The position numbers and the translations under genes are program-made. Positions 9,010 through 16,912 of a DNA stretch of 36,958 bases are shown here, piece by piece. This stretch comes from Stenotrophomonas maltophilia (lineage in GTDB: Bacteria; Pseudomonadota; Gammaproteobacteria; Xanthomonadales; Xanthomonadaceae). Below the pieces are notes generated by a model that was not told the DNA's origin, searched no databases, and was given only the letters and a program-made list of their open reading frames with translations. How positions within the stretch are numbered: the first letter of the stretch is position 1; every line of letters starts with the position of its first letter. The stretch covers positions 1 through 36,958 of the forward strand of contig NZ_NIVS01000046.1 in the NCBI RefSeq assembly GCF_002205165.1. Direction: 5' to 3'.

Positions 9010-11892
9010 TCACGGGCTTCCGGGCCGGCTTGCCAGCAGCGCGCGGGCGCGCCGCTCCAGTTCGGCCGTGGTGAACGGCTTGGTCAGCACCTCCATCCCC
9101 TCCTCCAGCTGCCCGGCCCCGACCGCCGCCGACGCCGCATAGCCGGTGATGAACAACACGGGCAACCCGGGCCGCACCTGACGCCCCGCGTCGGCTACCT
9201 GGCGGCCGTTGAGCCCACCCGTGAGCCCGACATCGGTGATCAGCAGGTCGATGTGCTGCCCGGAGTGGAGCAGTTCGATCGCCTGGCCACCTTCCGGCGC
9301 CTGCAGCACCCGATAGCCGGCGCCGCCCAGTACCTCGCTGAGCAAGGCGCGGATCGCCGCCTCGTCTTCGACCACCAGGATCGTCCCGACGCTGGGCGTC
9401 GGTGCGGCGGGCATCTCCTGTGCAGCCTCCTCCGTCGCATTGGCCGCGGCTTCGCCGATGAAGCGCGGCAGGTACACCTCCACCGTCGTGCCCTGCCCGA
9501 CCTGCGAGTCGATCCGCACCTGGCCGCCGGACTGGCGGGTGAAGCCATAGATCATCGACAGGCCCAGCCCGGTGCCCTGCCCGATCGGCTTGGTGGTGAA
9601 GAAGGGCTCGAACACCTTCTCGATCACCGCCGCCTCCATGCCGGTGCCGACGTCCGTGACCGCCAGCCGCACGTAATCGCCCGGCGCGGTATCCAGCGCG
9701 GCCGCCGCCTCGGCCTGCAGCGTCACGGTCGCCGTGCTGATGGTGAGCGGGCCACCCTCGGGCATCGCATCGCGGGCATTGATGCACAGGTTCAGCAGCG
9801 CATTCTCCATCTGCGGCACATCCACCAGCACCGCCCACGGATCCGAATCGAGCTGCGTGGCAATCGCGATCGCGGGCCCCAGCGTGCGCGAGATGATGTC
9901 CAGCATGCCGCGCACCATCGCATCGGCCACCACCGGCGTCGGCGCCAGCGTCTGCCGGCGGGAGAAGGCCAGCAGGCGCTGGGTCAGCGCGGTGGCGCGC
10001 GACGCGCTGGACTGCGCCATCTCCAGGTAACGACCGATGTCGTCATAGCGCCCCTGGTCGATGCGCAGTTCCAACAGCTCCAGCCCCACCGAGATGGCGG
10101 TCAGCAGGTTGTTGAAGTCATGCGCCAGGCCGCCGGTCAACTGGCCTACGGCCTCCATCTTCTGGCTCTGCCGCAGCCGCTCTTCGGCGACCTGCAGTTC
10201 GGCACTGCGCGCCTGCACCCGCTCCTCCAGCGTCAGGGTCAGCTCACGCAACTGTTCTTCGGCCTGGCGACGCTCGGTCACGTCCGAGGCGGTGCCGAAC
10301 CACTCGGTGATCCCGCCGTTGTCATCCAGCAGTGGCACAGCGCGCATCTGCACCCAGCGCACCGTGCCGTCGGGCAGCAGGCTGCGGTGCTCCAGCTCCA
10401 GTGGCTGCCGCTGCGCCATCGCGCGGGCGATGGCCTGTTCCAGCAGGGCCAGATCTTCCGGATGTACGTAGCGTTCCTTCCAGTCGGTGACCGCCGGCAG
10501 GCTGTCGTCCTGTGCCACCGGTCCAGTGGCCAGGATCTGGCGCATCTCGCGCCAGTCGGCCGTGACCGCATACAGCGACTGCGACGAGGCGCTCACCAGC
10601 GCCCCGAGGCGGCGCTCGCTATGGGCCAGCGCATCGCTGGCGCGGCGCTCCTCGGTACGGTCAGCCAGCACCTTGACGAAGCCCTGCACGGTGCCATCCT
10701 CATCGCGCAGCACGGTCATGGCGCCGCTGGCCCAGAAGCGCTCCCCGGACCTGCGTGCCAGCCAGCGCTCACCGCTGACCCCGCCGGATGCGATTGAAAT
10801 GCCCTGGTTGCGCCGCAACCGCTCGGCGTGGATATCGTCCGCGGTGTAGATCACCTCCACGTTCTGGCCCAGCATCTCCGCCTCGGTCCAGCCGAAGATG
10901 TGCTCGGCCCCGGCATTCCAGAGGGTCACCTTGCCTTGAAGATCCGAGGCGACGATCGCGTAGTCGCTGGCGCTGTCGATGATCTGGCGGTTGCGCGCCT
11001 CCACCTGGCGCATCGTGCGCTGCAGCTCGATGTGGGAAGTGACATCCAGGCCCTGGACGAACACGCCTGCCGTGCTGCCGTCTTCGCCGGCTACCGGCTG
11101 GAAGACGAGATCCAGCATGCGCCGGGCCGAGGACGGATCGGATGGGAACGGCGCGTCGTAGACCATCTCGCTGCCGATGTACGGCTTGCCGGTGCGGTAC
11201 ACCTCGTCCAGCAACGGCATGAAACCCTGGTCGACGATTTCCGGCAGCGCGTCCCGGATCGACTTGCCCAGCACGTGGCGGTTGCCGACCAGCCGCTGGT
11301 AACCCGGGTTGGCCAGCTCGACGCGGTGCTCGGGCCCACTGAGGAAGGCCATGAACATCGGCGATTTGTCGAACAGCGCGATGAGCCGCTCGTTTTCGCG
11401 GGCAAGGCGCTGTTGCGCCAGCATGATGCCGGTCACCTCATTGGTGACGCAGAACGCACCGCCAACCGTGCCATCGTCCAGGAAGATCGGGGAGAACGAG
11501 AACGTCCACCAGGTCTCTTCGGGCACGCCCTGCCGGCTCATCGACACCGGCAGGTTCTCGTAGCGGGAAGACTCGCCCGCGAATGCGGCCTCGATCGGTG
11601 CGCGCACGGCATCCCATGCGTCCGCCCACAGTTCCTTCAGCGGTGCCCCCAGCGCCCGCTCCAGGCGTGGCCCCAGGATCGGGCTGTAGGCATCGTTGAA
11701 AAAGAACGTCAGGTCGTCGCCCCAGACCACATACATGCTCTCGGGCGAGGCGAGGATCAGGTTGATCGCATTGCGCAGCGGCCCGGGCCAGTGGGCGATC
11801 GGGCCCACCGGCGTCGCCTGCCAGTTCCATCCACGAACCTGCTCGGCCATCGGGCCGGTGCTGCCAGGAAAACGCCCCACCCCTGCACTCAT
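9010..11892 (-). CDS. multi-PAS hybrid histidine kinase with C-terminal receiver
   Basis: A 960-residue soluble kinase starting at the ATG at 11890-11892, with GTGGAG upstream. Four PAS-like segments fill the N-terminal half (about 30-150, 165-280, 305-420 and 430-545). PAS hallmarks include YAIVASDLQGKVTLWNAGAE and GFVKVLADRTEERRASD. Then come a coiled linker, HisKA with His591 in GGLAHDFNNLL, HATPase with LNLCINARDAMPEGG and GQGTGLGLSMIYGF, and a receiver with Asp887 in LLITDVGLTGG and Lys in VLTKPFTTAEL. It converges on the small receiver gene with only 15 bp between stops. No transmembrane helix or cofactor-specific motif is visible, so the signal is unknown. The kinase half is closely similar in motif wording to the co-clustered hybrid kinase, suggesting common ancestry. 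Confidence 0.93.
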   Translation of the reverse strand: MSAGVGRFPGSTGPMAEQVRGWNWQATPVGPIAHWPGPLRNAINLILASPESMYVVWGDDLTFFFNDAYSPILGPRLERALGAPLKELWADAWDAVRAPIEAAFAGESSRYENLPVSMSRQGVPEETWWTFSFSPIFLDDGTVGGAFCVTNEVTGIMLAQQRLARENERLIALFDKSPMFMAFLSGPEHRVELANPGYQRLVGNRHVLGKSIRDALPEIVDQGFMPLLDEVYRTGKPYIGSEMVYDAPFPSDPSSARRMLDLVFQPVAGEDGSTAGVFVQGLDVTSHIELQRTMRQVEARNRQIIDSASDYAIVASDLQGKVTLWNAGAEHIFGWTEAEMLGQNVEVIYTADDIHAERLRRNQGISIASGGVSGERWLARRSGERFWASGAMTVLRDEDGTVQGFVKVLADRTEERRASDALAHSERRLGALVSASSQSLYAVTADWREMRQILATGPVAQDDSLPAVTDWKERYVHPEDLALLEQAIARAMAQRQPLELEHRSLLPDGTVRWVQMRAVPLLDDNGGITEWFGTASDVTERRQAEEQLRELTLTLEERVQARSAELQVAEERLRQSQKMEAVGQLTGGLAHDFNNLLTAISVGLELLELRIDQGRYDDIGRYLEMAQSSASRATALTQRLLAFSRRQTLAPTPVVADAMVRGMLDIISRTLGPAIAIATQLDSDPWAVLVDVPQMENALLNLCINARDAMPEGGPLTISTATVTLQAEAAAALDTAPGDYVRLAVTDVGTGMEAAVIEKVFEPFFTTKPIGQGTGLGLSMIYGFTRQSGGQVRIDSQVGQGTTVEVYLPRFIGEAAANATEEAAQEMPAAPTPSVGTILVVEDEAAIRALLSEVLGGAGYRVLQAPEGGQAIELLHSGQHIDLLITDVGLTGGLNGRQVADAGRQVRPGLPVLFITGYAASAAVGAGQLEEGMEVLTKPFTTAELERRARALLASRPGSP

Positions 11893-12282
11893 GCGCGCCG
11901 CTCCACAACGGCCGGGGCACGCGCGCCGCGCAGCCGCGCGGCAGACCAGGGAGGAACAGACATCATCGGGGCACCGAACCTTGAACTGAAGGCGTCGCAG
12001 GAGCAGGGGGGAACGGCAGGCAGCGCTCGGCCGGCCGGAATGGGGAGAGCAATTTAATCCACGCGGGGCAAATCCATGTCAACGCCCGGCGTCGCACCGG
12101 ACCTGTGCCCACGGCCAGGGATTCTCCCGCGCCACCGGCTGCGGGTACAGCACCCTGGGGGCCGCACGGCCGTCCTTCCTGCCACGCTCTGCCTGCCACG
12201 TCTGCCTGCCACGCCCGGATGTGCACGCGCCCGGGACGCGCCGTTGGCGATGATGCGGCACCCTCCCCACCCCGCCTCCGCC
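11893..12282. other. 390-bp divergent intergenic region, no gene recognised
   Basis: The stretch separates the leftward hybrid kinase from the rightward CDF transporter and so must hold both promoters. Frames crossing it read as arginine/proline-rich sequence without family features. An A/T-rich patch (GCAATTTAATCC, about 12049-12060) is the only obvious promoter-like element, and no confident -35/-10 pair was found. Confidence 0.4.
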
Positions 12283-13242
12283 ATGGCCAAGCCGACTGGC
12301 TCCCGTCTCGTGATCTATGCCGCCCTCGCCGGCAACCTGGCCATCGCCATCGCCAAGTTCGTCGCCGCCGGCATCTCCGGCAGCTCGGCCATGCTCAGCG
12401 AGGGCGTCCACTCGCTGGTGGATACCATCAACGAGCTGCTGCTGTTGTACGGCCTGCGCCGGGCCGAGCAGAAACCGGACACCCTGCACCCCTTCGGCCA
12501 TGGGCGCGAGCTGTATTTCTGGAGCTTCATCGTGGCGCTGCTGGTGTTCGCCGCCGGCGCCGGCGTGTCGGCTTATGAAGGCATCCAGCACATCCGCAAC
12601 CCCGAGCCGGCCACCAACCATCTGATCAGCTACGTCGTGCTGGGCATCTCGCTGGTGTTCGAAGGCACCTCGTGGTGGATCGCCCTGCGCGAATTCCGCG
12701 CCACCAAGGGGTCGCTGGGCTACTTCGAGGCGTTCCGCCGCAGCAAGGATCCGTCCACGTTCACGGTGTTGCTCGAAGACAGCGCCGCCCTGCTCGGCTT
12801 GGGCTTCGCACTGGTCGGCCTGCTCGCCGCGCAGCTGCTGGACATGCCCATCCTGGATGGCGTCGCCTCGCTGTGCATCGCCGGTGTGCTGGCCGTCACC
12901 GCGTTTCTGCTGGCCCGGGAGACCAAGGGGCTACTGGTCGGTGAGCCGGCGCACCCGAGCGTTGCCAAACGCATCCTGGCGGTCGCCAACACCGATGCCG
13001 ACCTGCGTCGCGCCAATGGCGTGACCACCATGCAGATGGGCCCCGAACAGGTCGTGGCGATGCTGAGTGCGGAGTTCGAGGATGATCGGACCACGCCGCA
13101 GATCGAGGCGTGCATCACCCGGATCGAGAAAGCAGTGAAAGCCGAGTATCCGGAGCTGGTGGCGTTGTTTGTGAAGCCACAGACACCGGAAGTATTCCAG
13201 GCGCGGCGGGCAGAGTTGGCGGAGCCGCATCCGGACGCGTGA
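12283..13242 (+). CDS. cation diffusion facilitator transporter (ZnT9/SLC30A9-like)
   Basis: A 319-residue inner-membrane transporter from the ATG at 12283. ATGs at 12250 and 12253 are in frame, but the transporter fold begins at LVIYAALAGNLAIAI immediately after the chosen start. No strong ribosome site distinguishes them. Six helices are apparent. Helix 2 carries SAMLSEGVHSLVDTINELL, with His43 and Asp47 where CDF proteins bind metal. Helix 5 carries VLLEDSAALLG (Glu165/Asp166) in place of the usual HxxxD. That, plus FEGTSWWIAL and SKDPSTFTVLLED, marks the SLC30A9-like branch rather than FieF/CzcD. A cytoplasmic domain of about 110 residues closes the protein. Such proteins exchange Zn, Mn or Fe for protons; the metal is not predictable here. 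Confidence 0.9.
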   Translation: MAKPTGSRLVIYAALAGNLAIAIAKFVAAGISGSSAMLSEGVHSLVDTINELLLLYGLRRAEQKPDTLHPFGHGRELYFWSFIVALLVFAAGAGVSAYEGIQHIRNPEPATNHLISYVVLGISLVFEGTSWWIALREFRATKGSLGYFEAFRRSKDPSTFTVLLEDSAALLGLGFALVGLLAAQLLDMPILDGVASLCIAGVLAVTAFLLARETKGLLVGEPAHPSVAKRILAVANTDADLRRANGVTTMQMGPEQVVAMLSAEFEDDRTTPQIEACITRIEKAVKAEYPELVALFVKPQTPEVFQARRAELAEPHPDA

Positions 13243-13315
13243 TCCCAGCGCACCGCGCGCCACCTCGCCGGTGCTGCGCACGACGCCGTCACGGATGTCG
13301 TCGGATGCTCGGCCC

Positions 13316-14059
13316 ATGCGCCGTTTCGCACAAGCCATCGCCGATATCGAGTCACTCCCCGCCGGACTTCCCATCACGCTGGCGCGGACGCTGGCGACCG
13401 CCCCGGATCACTACAACATCGCCAAGGGCAGCGTGGCCACGGTGCTGGCGCGCGACCACGACGGCTCCATCGCCGTGGCCGACATGGTGTGGGGACTGGT
13501 GCCGCGCTGGTCCAAGGAGCCGGCCACGTCCTACACGACAGTGACCGCACGGCTGGACCGCGCGCCACGCAGCCGCATCTACGCGCAGGCCTGGGCACAG
13601 CGCCCATGCGTGCTGCCCATGACCGGCTATTACAAATGGGACCGCGAGCGCCAGCCGCCGTGGCCGCTGTTCGTGCAGCGCAAGGACGGACTTGCCCTGC
13701 TCGCCGCCGGGCTCTGGGAGCATTGGGAACGCGAGGACGGCCAGCAGCTGGACAGCTTCACCGTCCTGACCGGGCCGAACCACGCGATTCCTTCCCCACT
13801 CACCCCGGATGGGCCGATCTTCATCGCACCGGCCACCGCCCTGGACTGGTTGAGCGGCGCCTTCAAAACACCCGCGGCGTTGAGCGCACGGGCCTCCACG
13901 CCGGCATTGGAGGCCTATCCGGTCAGCCGTGCGTTTCGTGATCCCTCGCGCGACGATTACACACTGTTGGAGCCGGTCGATCCGGATGCGCCTGCAGCAA
14001 CTGCCGAACCACCGCAATGGGACGGCGATGCATGGGATGAGCGCGATACGGATGAATGA
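13316..14059 (+). CDS. SRAP/YedK-fold protein lacking the catalytic residues
   Basis: A 247-residue homologue of the SOS-response-associated peptidase family (YedK/HMCES), which crosslinks to abasic sites through Cys2. Recognisable blocks, in order, are RRFAQ, HYNIAKG, WGLVPRWSK, TARLDRAPRSRIY, CVLPMTGYYKW and YPVSRAF. Compared with E. coli YedK from memory, Cys2 of MCGRFAQ is absent (the protein reads MRRFAQ, one codon short). The Asn of INAR is Thr77 (VTAR), the Glu of FEW is Lys107 (YYKW), and the His of IHDR falls in PLTPDGP. All four residues tied to abasic-site chemistry are therefore replaced while the fold is kept. The start is uncertain: an in-frame ATG at 13295 and GTG at 13271 exist, but none would put a Cys at position 2. 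It lies downstream of the CDF gene. Confidence 0.82.
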   Translation: MRRFAQAIADIESLPAGLPITLARTLATAPDHYNIAKGSVATVLARDHDGSIAVADMVWGLVPRWSKEPATSYTTVTARLDRAPRSRIYAQAWAQRPCVLPMTGYYKWDRERQPPWPLFVQRKDGLALLAAGLWEHWEREDGQQLDSFTVLTGPNHAIPSPLTPDGPIFIAPATALDWLSGAFKTPAALSARASTPALEAYPVSRAFRDPSRDDYTLLEPVDPDAPAATAEPPQWDGDAWDERDTDE

Positions 14060-14206
14060 CGTGCAGCGCACGTGAGCGTCAACCTTTCCGGCGCTTGAAC
14101 GGATTCCGCATCAACAGCGAATTTCACCTTCGCGCCACCGCACTGCGGTCAGGGTGGAGATGCCCAGCAACACGGGCCCTCTCTCTAACTAATTGTGGAG
14201 TCAACC

Positions 14207-14377
14207 ATGGACAAGAATCGCACTGAAGGCGCCAAGAACCAGGTCAAGGGCACCGTAAAGGAAGCCGTGGGCAAGGTCACCGGCGACAAGACGAAAGAAG
14301 TGGAAGGCAAGATCCAGAAGGGTGTCGGTGAAGTCCAGAGCGATGTGGGCAAGGCCCGCGACGACGCTCGCCGCTGA
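14207..14377 (+). CDS. CsbD family stress protein
   Basis: A 56-residue, highly charged, Lys/Glu/Gly-rich protein: MDKNRTEGAKNQVKGTVKE, then GKVTGDKT and KIQKGVGEVQ. This is the CsbD-like pattern, a small helical, probably partly disordered protein often induced by general stress in many bacteria. The ATG at 14207 follows GTGGAG at 14194-14199 at good spacing. A GTG at 14195 in frame would overlap that site. It stands alone, with 147 bp to the gene before it and a stem-loop after its stop, so it is probably monocistronic. Confidence 0.9.
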   Translation: MDKNRTEGAKNQVKGTVKEAVGKVTGDKTKEVEGKIQKGVGEVQSDVGKARDDARR

Positions 14378-14384
14378 GCCTCAT

Positions 14385-14425
14385 CCCACGGCTCTCTGAC
14401 CGCATCCGCGGCAGAGGGCAGTGGG
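14385..14425. terminator. three-segment stem-loop between convergent genes
   Basis: The segments CCCAC (14385-14389), CTCTG (14394-14398) and CCGC (14400-14403) are mirrored by GCGG (14408-14411), CAGAG (14412-14416) and GTGGG (14421-14425) around an ATCC loop. It lies 7 bp after the CsbD stop and 17 bp from the stop of the convergent methyltransferase, fitting a bidirectional terminator. No run of T follows directly, so Rho-independent termination is only probable. Confidence 0.6.
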
Positions 14426-14442
14426 AGGTTCATCCGTACTTT

Positions 14443-15132
14443 TCAGCAGCCGTGTTCTTCACCGGCGTAGGCAACCCACCCTCTGAACGACAGCGCGGCA
14501 TAGAACAGACCCGGCCGCTCGAAACCCGCCGCTTCCAACAAGGCAACGTCCTCCTCCGGCGACAATGCCGGCAGACGCGTCGCCATCATCTCAGCACGTG
14601 CCGTTGCCGCTTCACCGGGCAGGCCCTGTGCCGTCACGAATGCAGACCAGCGCTGGAACCATCGCAGTTTTTCATCCGGATGGTTCGGCACGCTGTGATG
14701 GGCGATGATCAGCGGGGCACCCGGCAGGAGACGACGACGCAGCTCGCGCAGCGTATGCAGCCGCGTTTGCGCTGACAGAAAATGCAGCGTCAACAGACAG
14801 GTCGCGCCATCGAACGCCCGCTCCGGCGCGCTGTCGATGTAGCCTTCAATGAGCTCAACACGGGCAGTGCTCTCCTCCCCCAGCATTCGCCTTGCCAGCC
14901 CGAGCATCTCGGCGGAGGGATCCACGCCTGTGAACCGCCACGCCGGACTCGCCTCGGCGAAGGCCTTCAATTCCATGCCACCCCCTGCCCCGAGCACCAG
15001 CACACGTCCCTGCGGCGGCACGTGCTCGGCCAGCAGAACATGGGTCATGTGGTGCAGCGCGTGGACGCCAGGCACCTGGCGCACCAGGTTGTCGGCATAG
15101 CGGGCGACGGCATCGGGATCTGAGAAGGACAT
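14443..15132 (-). CDS. class I SAM-dependent methyltransferase
   Basis: A 229-residue Rossmann methyltransferase. Motif I is VLVLGAGGGMELKAF (Gly-rich loop 48-52), the acidic residue after strand 2 is Asp71 in FTGVDPSAEMLGLA, and motif IV-like FDGATCLLTLHFL and post-motif LLPGAPLIIAHHS follow. The wording around VDPSAEML and the short C-terminal helices recall CmoA-like and Methyltransf_25 proteins, but the substrate cannot be inferred. Its start codon lies 23 bp from a perfect 12-bp inverted repeat, so it is likely under tight repression. No regulator gene is adjacent. Confidence 0.88.
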   Translation of the reverse strand: MSFSDPDAVARYADNLVRQVPGVHALHHMTHVLLAEHVPPQGRVLVLGAGGGMELKAFAEASPAWRFTGVDPSAEMLGLARRMLGEESTARVELIEGYIDSAPERAFDGATCLLTLHFLSAQTRLHTLRELRRRLLPGAPLIIAHHSVPNHPDEKLRWFQRWSAFVTAQGLPGEAATARAEMMATRLPALSPEEDVALLEAAGFERPGLFYAALSFRGWVAYAGEEHGC

Positions 15133-15155
15133 GCGGGCACCGGATTCGAGGCAGC

Positions 15156-15186
15156 CCTTAATGTAACATCGCCAGTTACATTAAGG
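15156..15186. promoter_or_regulatory. perfect 12-bp palindrome, probable repressor operator
   Basis: CCTTAATGTAAC (15156-15167) and GTTACATTAAGG (15175-15186) are exact reverse complements separated by the 7-nt spacer ATCGCCA. The core TGTAAC-N7-GTTACA is the kind of site bound by dimeric TetR- or MarR-type repressors. It lies in the divergent region between the methyltransferase and the secreted hypothetical gene at 15325, close to the methyltransferase start. TACATT within it could serve as a leftward -10 box, so binding would block that promoter. Confidence 0.75.
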
Positions 15187-15324
15187 CCACTAATTCAGAC
15201 TTCTCTGACATTTCGCACGGGTGTGTTTTCAGTAGGATCAACTCACTCAATGCGAGTGACGCCCGCCAGGACGGCTGTCATTGCCGTCACCGTGGACCGG
15301 AAATTCAGATAAGGAGCGCCTGAA

Positions 15325-15726
15325 GTGAATCGACCCATCCTGCTATTGCTCGTGGGTGCCGCCCTCGTCCCTGCAGCCGCTGCCAGCGACGCACCCGTTC
15401 TAAAGGGTACGAAGGAGCTGCGCGACTACTGGATCTATGACCACGCGACGTCCCTTCCCCTCGCCGAAGCCGCAGGCATGGACATCATCGTGCCGCCTGA
15501 AATGAACAGACAGGCCGTTCCCTGGAACAAGACCTACGCTGTCCGGATCGACAGCACGGGCACCGTCATCAGCGCGACGTGCACGGATTGCGCGGAAGAT
15601 GATCCCGTAGCACCCATCGTTGCGCGGGGCTTCTTCGTGGAGCGCTACACCCCGGCGCCTGGAAACACCCAGCGTCTCCCCGTGCAGGTCCTGCTTCCTG
15701 CCGAGTTGATTCCCCCCGCCGGCTGA
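15325..15726 (+). CDS. secreted hypothetical protein
   Basis: A 133-residue protein with GTG start and an excellent ribosome site (AAGGAG at 15311-15316, 8 nt away). Residues 1-20 form a signal peptide (LLLLVGAALVPAAAA, cleavage probably before SDAPV). The mature part is small and soluble, with one CTDC pair (around residues 92-95) that could form a disulfide, and a proline-rich tail PAELIPPAG. I do not recognise the family. The leader between 15243 and 15288 contains two perfect 6-bp hairpins (TCACTC/GAGTGA and GACGGC/GCCGTC). Confidence 0.75.
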   Translation: MNRPILLLLVGAALVPAAAASDAPVLKGTKELRDYWIYDHATSLPLAEAAGMDIIVPPEMNRQAVPWNKTYAVRIDSTGTVISATCTDCAEDDPVAPIVARGFFVERYTPAPGNTQRLPVQVLLPAELIPPAG

Positions 15727-15745
15727 GCAGGTTCAAGCACCTGCT
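15726..15745. terminator. short hairpin spanning the gap between convergent stops
   Basis: AGCAGGT (15726-15732), loop TCAAGC, ACCTGCT (15739-15745) is a perfect 7-bp stem overlapping both stop codons of the convergent genes. It has no clear T-run on either side, so a bidirectional terminator is plausible but not certain. Confidence 0.5.
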
Positions 15746-16655
15746 ACTCCAACAGCCCCATCAGCGAGTGATGCACCGCCACGCCGGCCAGCGCGCCCTC
15801 GCCCACTGCCAACGCGATGCTGCCCGCCATCCGGGCCGCATCGCCGCAGGCAAACACGCCCGGCACCGTGGTCTGTTTGGCCGAATCGGTGGTGATGCAC
15901 CCGCCATCCTTCAATTCGCAGCCCAGCTGCTCGGCCAGATCCGTGGACAGCCGCGAATGCGGCGAAATGAACAGCGCATCCACCTCCACCCGCCGCCCAT
16001 CGGCGAGCACCACCGTGGCAGTGTCTTCCACGGCGCGCACGCGGGTCGCCTCAATCACGACGCCGCACGCTTCCAGCCGCCCACGCTGCGCGGCATCGAT
16101 CTTCGCGGAAGCCTCGCTGCAGAACAGCGTGATGTTCCCCCAGTCGCACAGCAGCAGGGCCTGGGCCGCGCCGCCATCCTTCGCGCAGCCGATCACGCCG
16201 ATGCGCCCTTCGAACACCTCGTAACCGTGACAGTACGGGCAATGAAAAACGCTCCGGCCCCACCGTTCGCCGATGCCCTGGATGTCGGGAAGCGCGTCGG
16301 TCACCCCGTGGGCCAGAATCACTCGCTGCGCCACGAAGGCCTGGCCCGCTTCGACACTGACCTGGAAGTTTCCGTCGTCATCGATCGCCTGTGCGGACAC
16401 CGCAGCACCGGTGAGCCAGGTCAGGGTGGGATAACGCAGCAGCTCTTCGCGGGCCTGAGAGGCGATCTCTGCCGGCGGCAATCCCTCCCTGCCAAGGAAC
16501 CCGTGCGCCACGCGCGCATTCCGGTTGCGCGGCGCTCCCCCGTCGATGATCAGCACCTTGCGTCGGGCGCGCACCAGCTGCAGCGCGGCGGACATGCCCG
16601 CGTAGCTGCCACCGATGATGATGACGTCAAAACGGTGGGGAGGCAGATCGGTCAT
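15744..16655 (-). CDS. FAD-dependent pyridine-nucleotide oxidoreductase, thioredoxin-reductase-like with CPYC
   Basis: A 303-residue protein from the ATG at 16653-16655; the longer frame upstream to 16757 has no family sequence. The FAD-binding site is VIIIGGSYAGMSAAL (11-25), the redox pair Cys139/Cys142 lies in FHCPYCHGYE, the NAD(P) site begins IGVIGCAKDGG, and the second FAD motif is VPGVFACGDAA. The size and order match low-molecular-weight thioredoxin reductase. The active-site motif is CPYC (glutaredoxin-like) rather than the usual CATC/CAVC, and the NAD(P) loop is GCAKDGGAAQ instead of GGGxSA. It may therefore reduce a partner other than standard thioredoxin. It is divergent from the DUF805 gene. 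Confidence 0.88.
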   Translation of the reverse strand: MTDLPPHRFDVIIIGGSYAGMSAALQLVRARRKVLIIDGGAPRNRNARVAHGFLGREGLPPAEIASQAREELLRYPTLTWLTGAAVSAQAIDDDGNFQVSVEAGQAFVAQRVILAHGVTDALPDIQGIGERWGRSVFHCPYCHGYEVFEGRIGVIGCAKDGGAAQALLLCDWGNITLFCSEASAKIDAAQRGRLEACGVVIEATRVRAVEDTATVVLADGRRVEVDALFISPHSRLSTDLAEQLGCELKDGGCITTDSAKQTTVPGVFACGDAARMAGSIALAVGEGALAGVAVHHSLMGLLE

Positions 16656-16867
16656 GGCGCTGTCCCGGCGTTCGTAGAGTAGCGAATGCGCCAGCGTGCG
16701 GGAGGTGGGATCAACGCCGTGCGTGCTGCGCGTGAGCCCGGGCATCACACCCCCCACACGATTCAGCAGGCACTGGATTTCAGCGTGCTATACCTCCCGG
16801 CATGGGATGCATCGCGCGTCGCACTCATCGTCTCCAGGCAGTCCACCGCATTTCGAGGCCGGGCGCC

Positions 16868-16897
16868 TGATCAACAGGCCACTGATCAACAGACCAC
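16868..16897. repeat. 15-bp tandem duplication
   Basis: TGATCAACAGGCCAC is followed immediately by TGATCAACAGACCAC (14 of 15 identical), ending 15 bp before the DUF805 start codon. TGATCA is itself palindromic, so the pair could be a doubled regulator site or a simple slippage duplication in the leader. Confidence 0.7.
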
Positions 16898-16912
16898 TTG
16901 GGCACCGCCGTC

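Noticed and set aside
10828..12057. A 409-codon rightward frame opposite the multi-PAS kinase
   Set aside because: It is histidine/arginine-rich shadow sequence of the kinase gene without family features.
14060..14206. Sigma-factor promoter for the CsbD gene
   Set aside because: No -35/-10 or ECF-type pair could be identified with confidence by eye.
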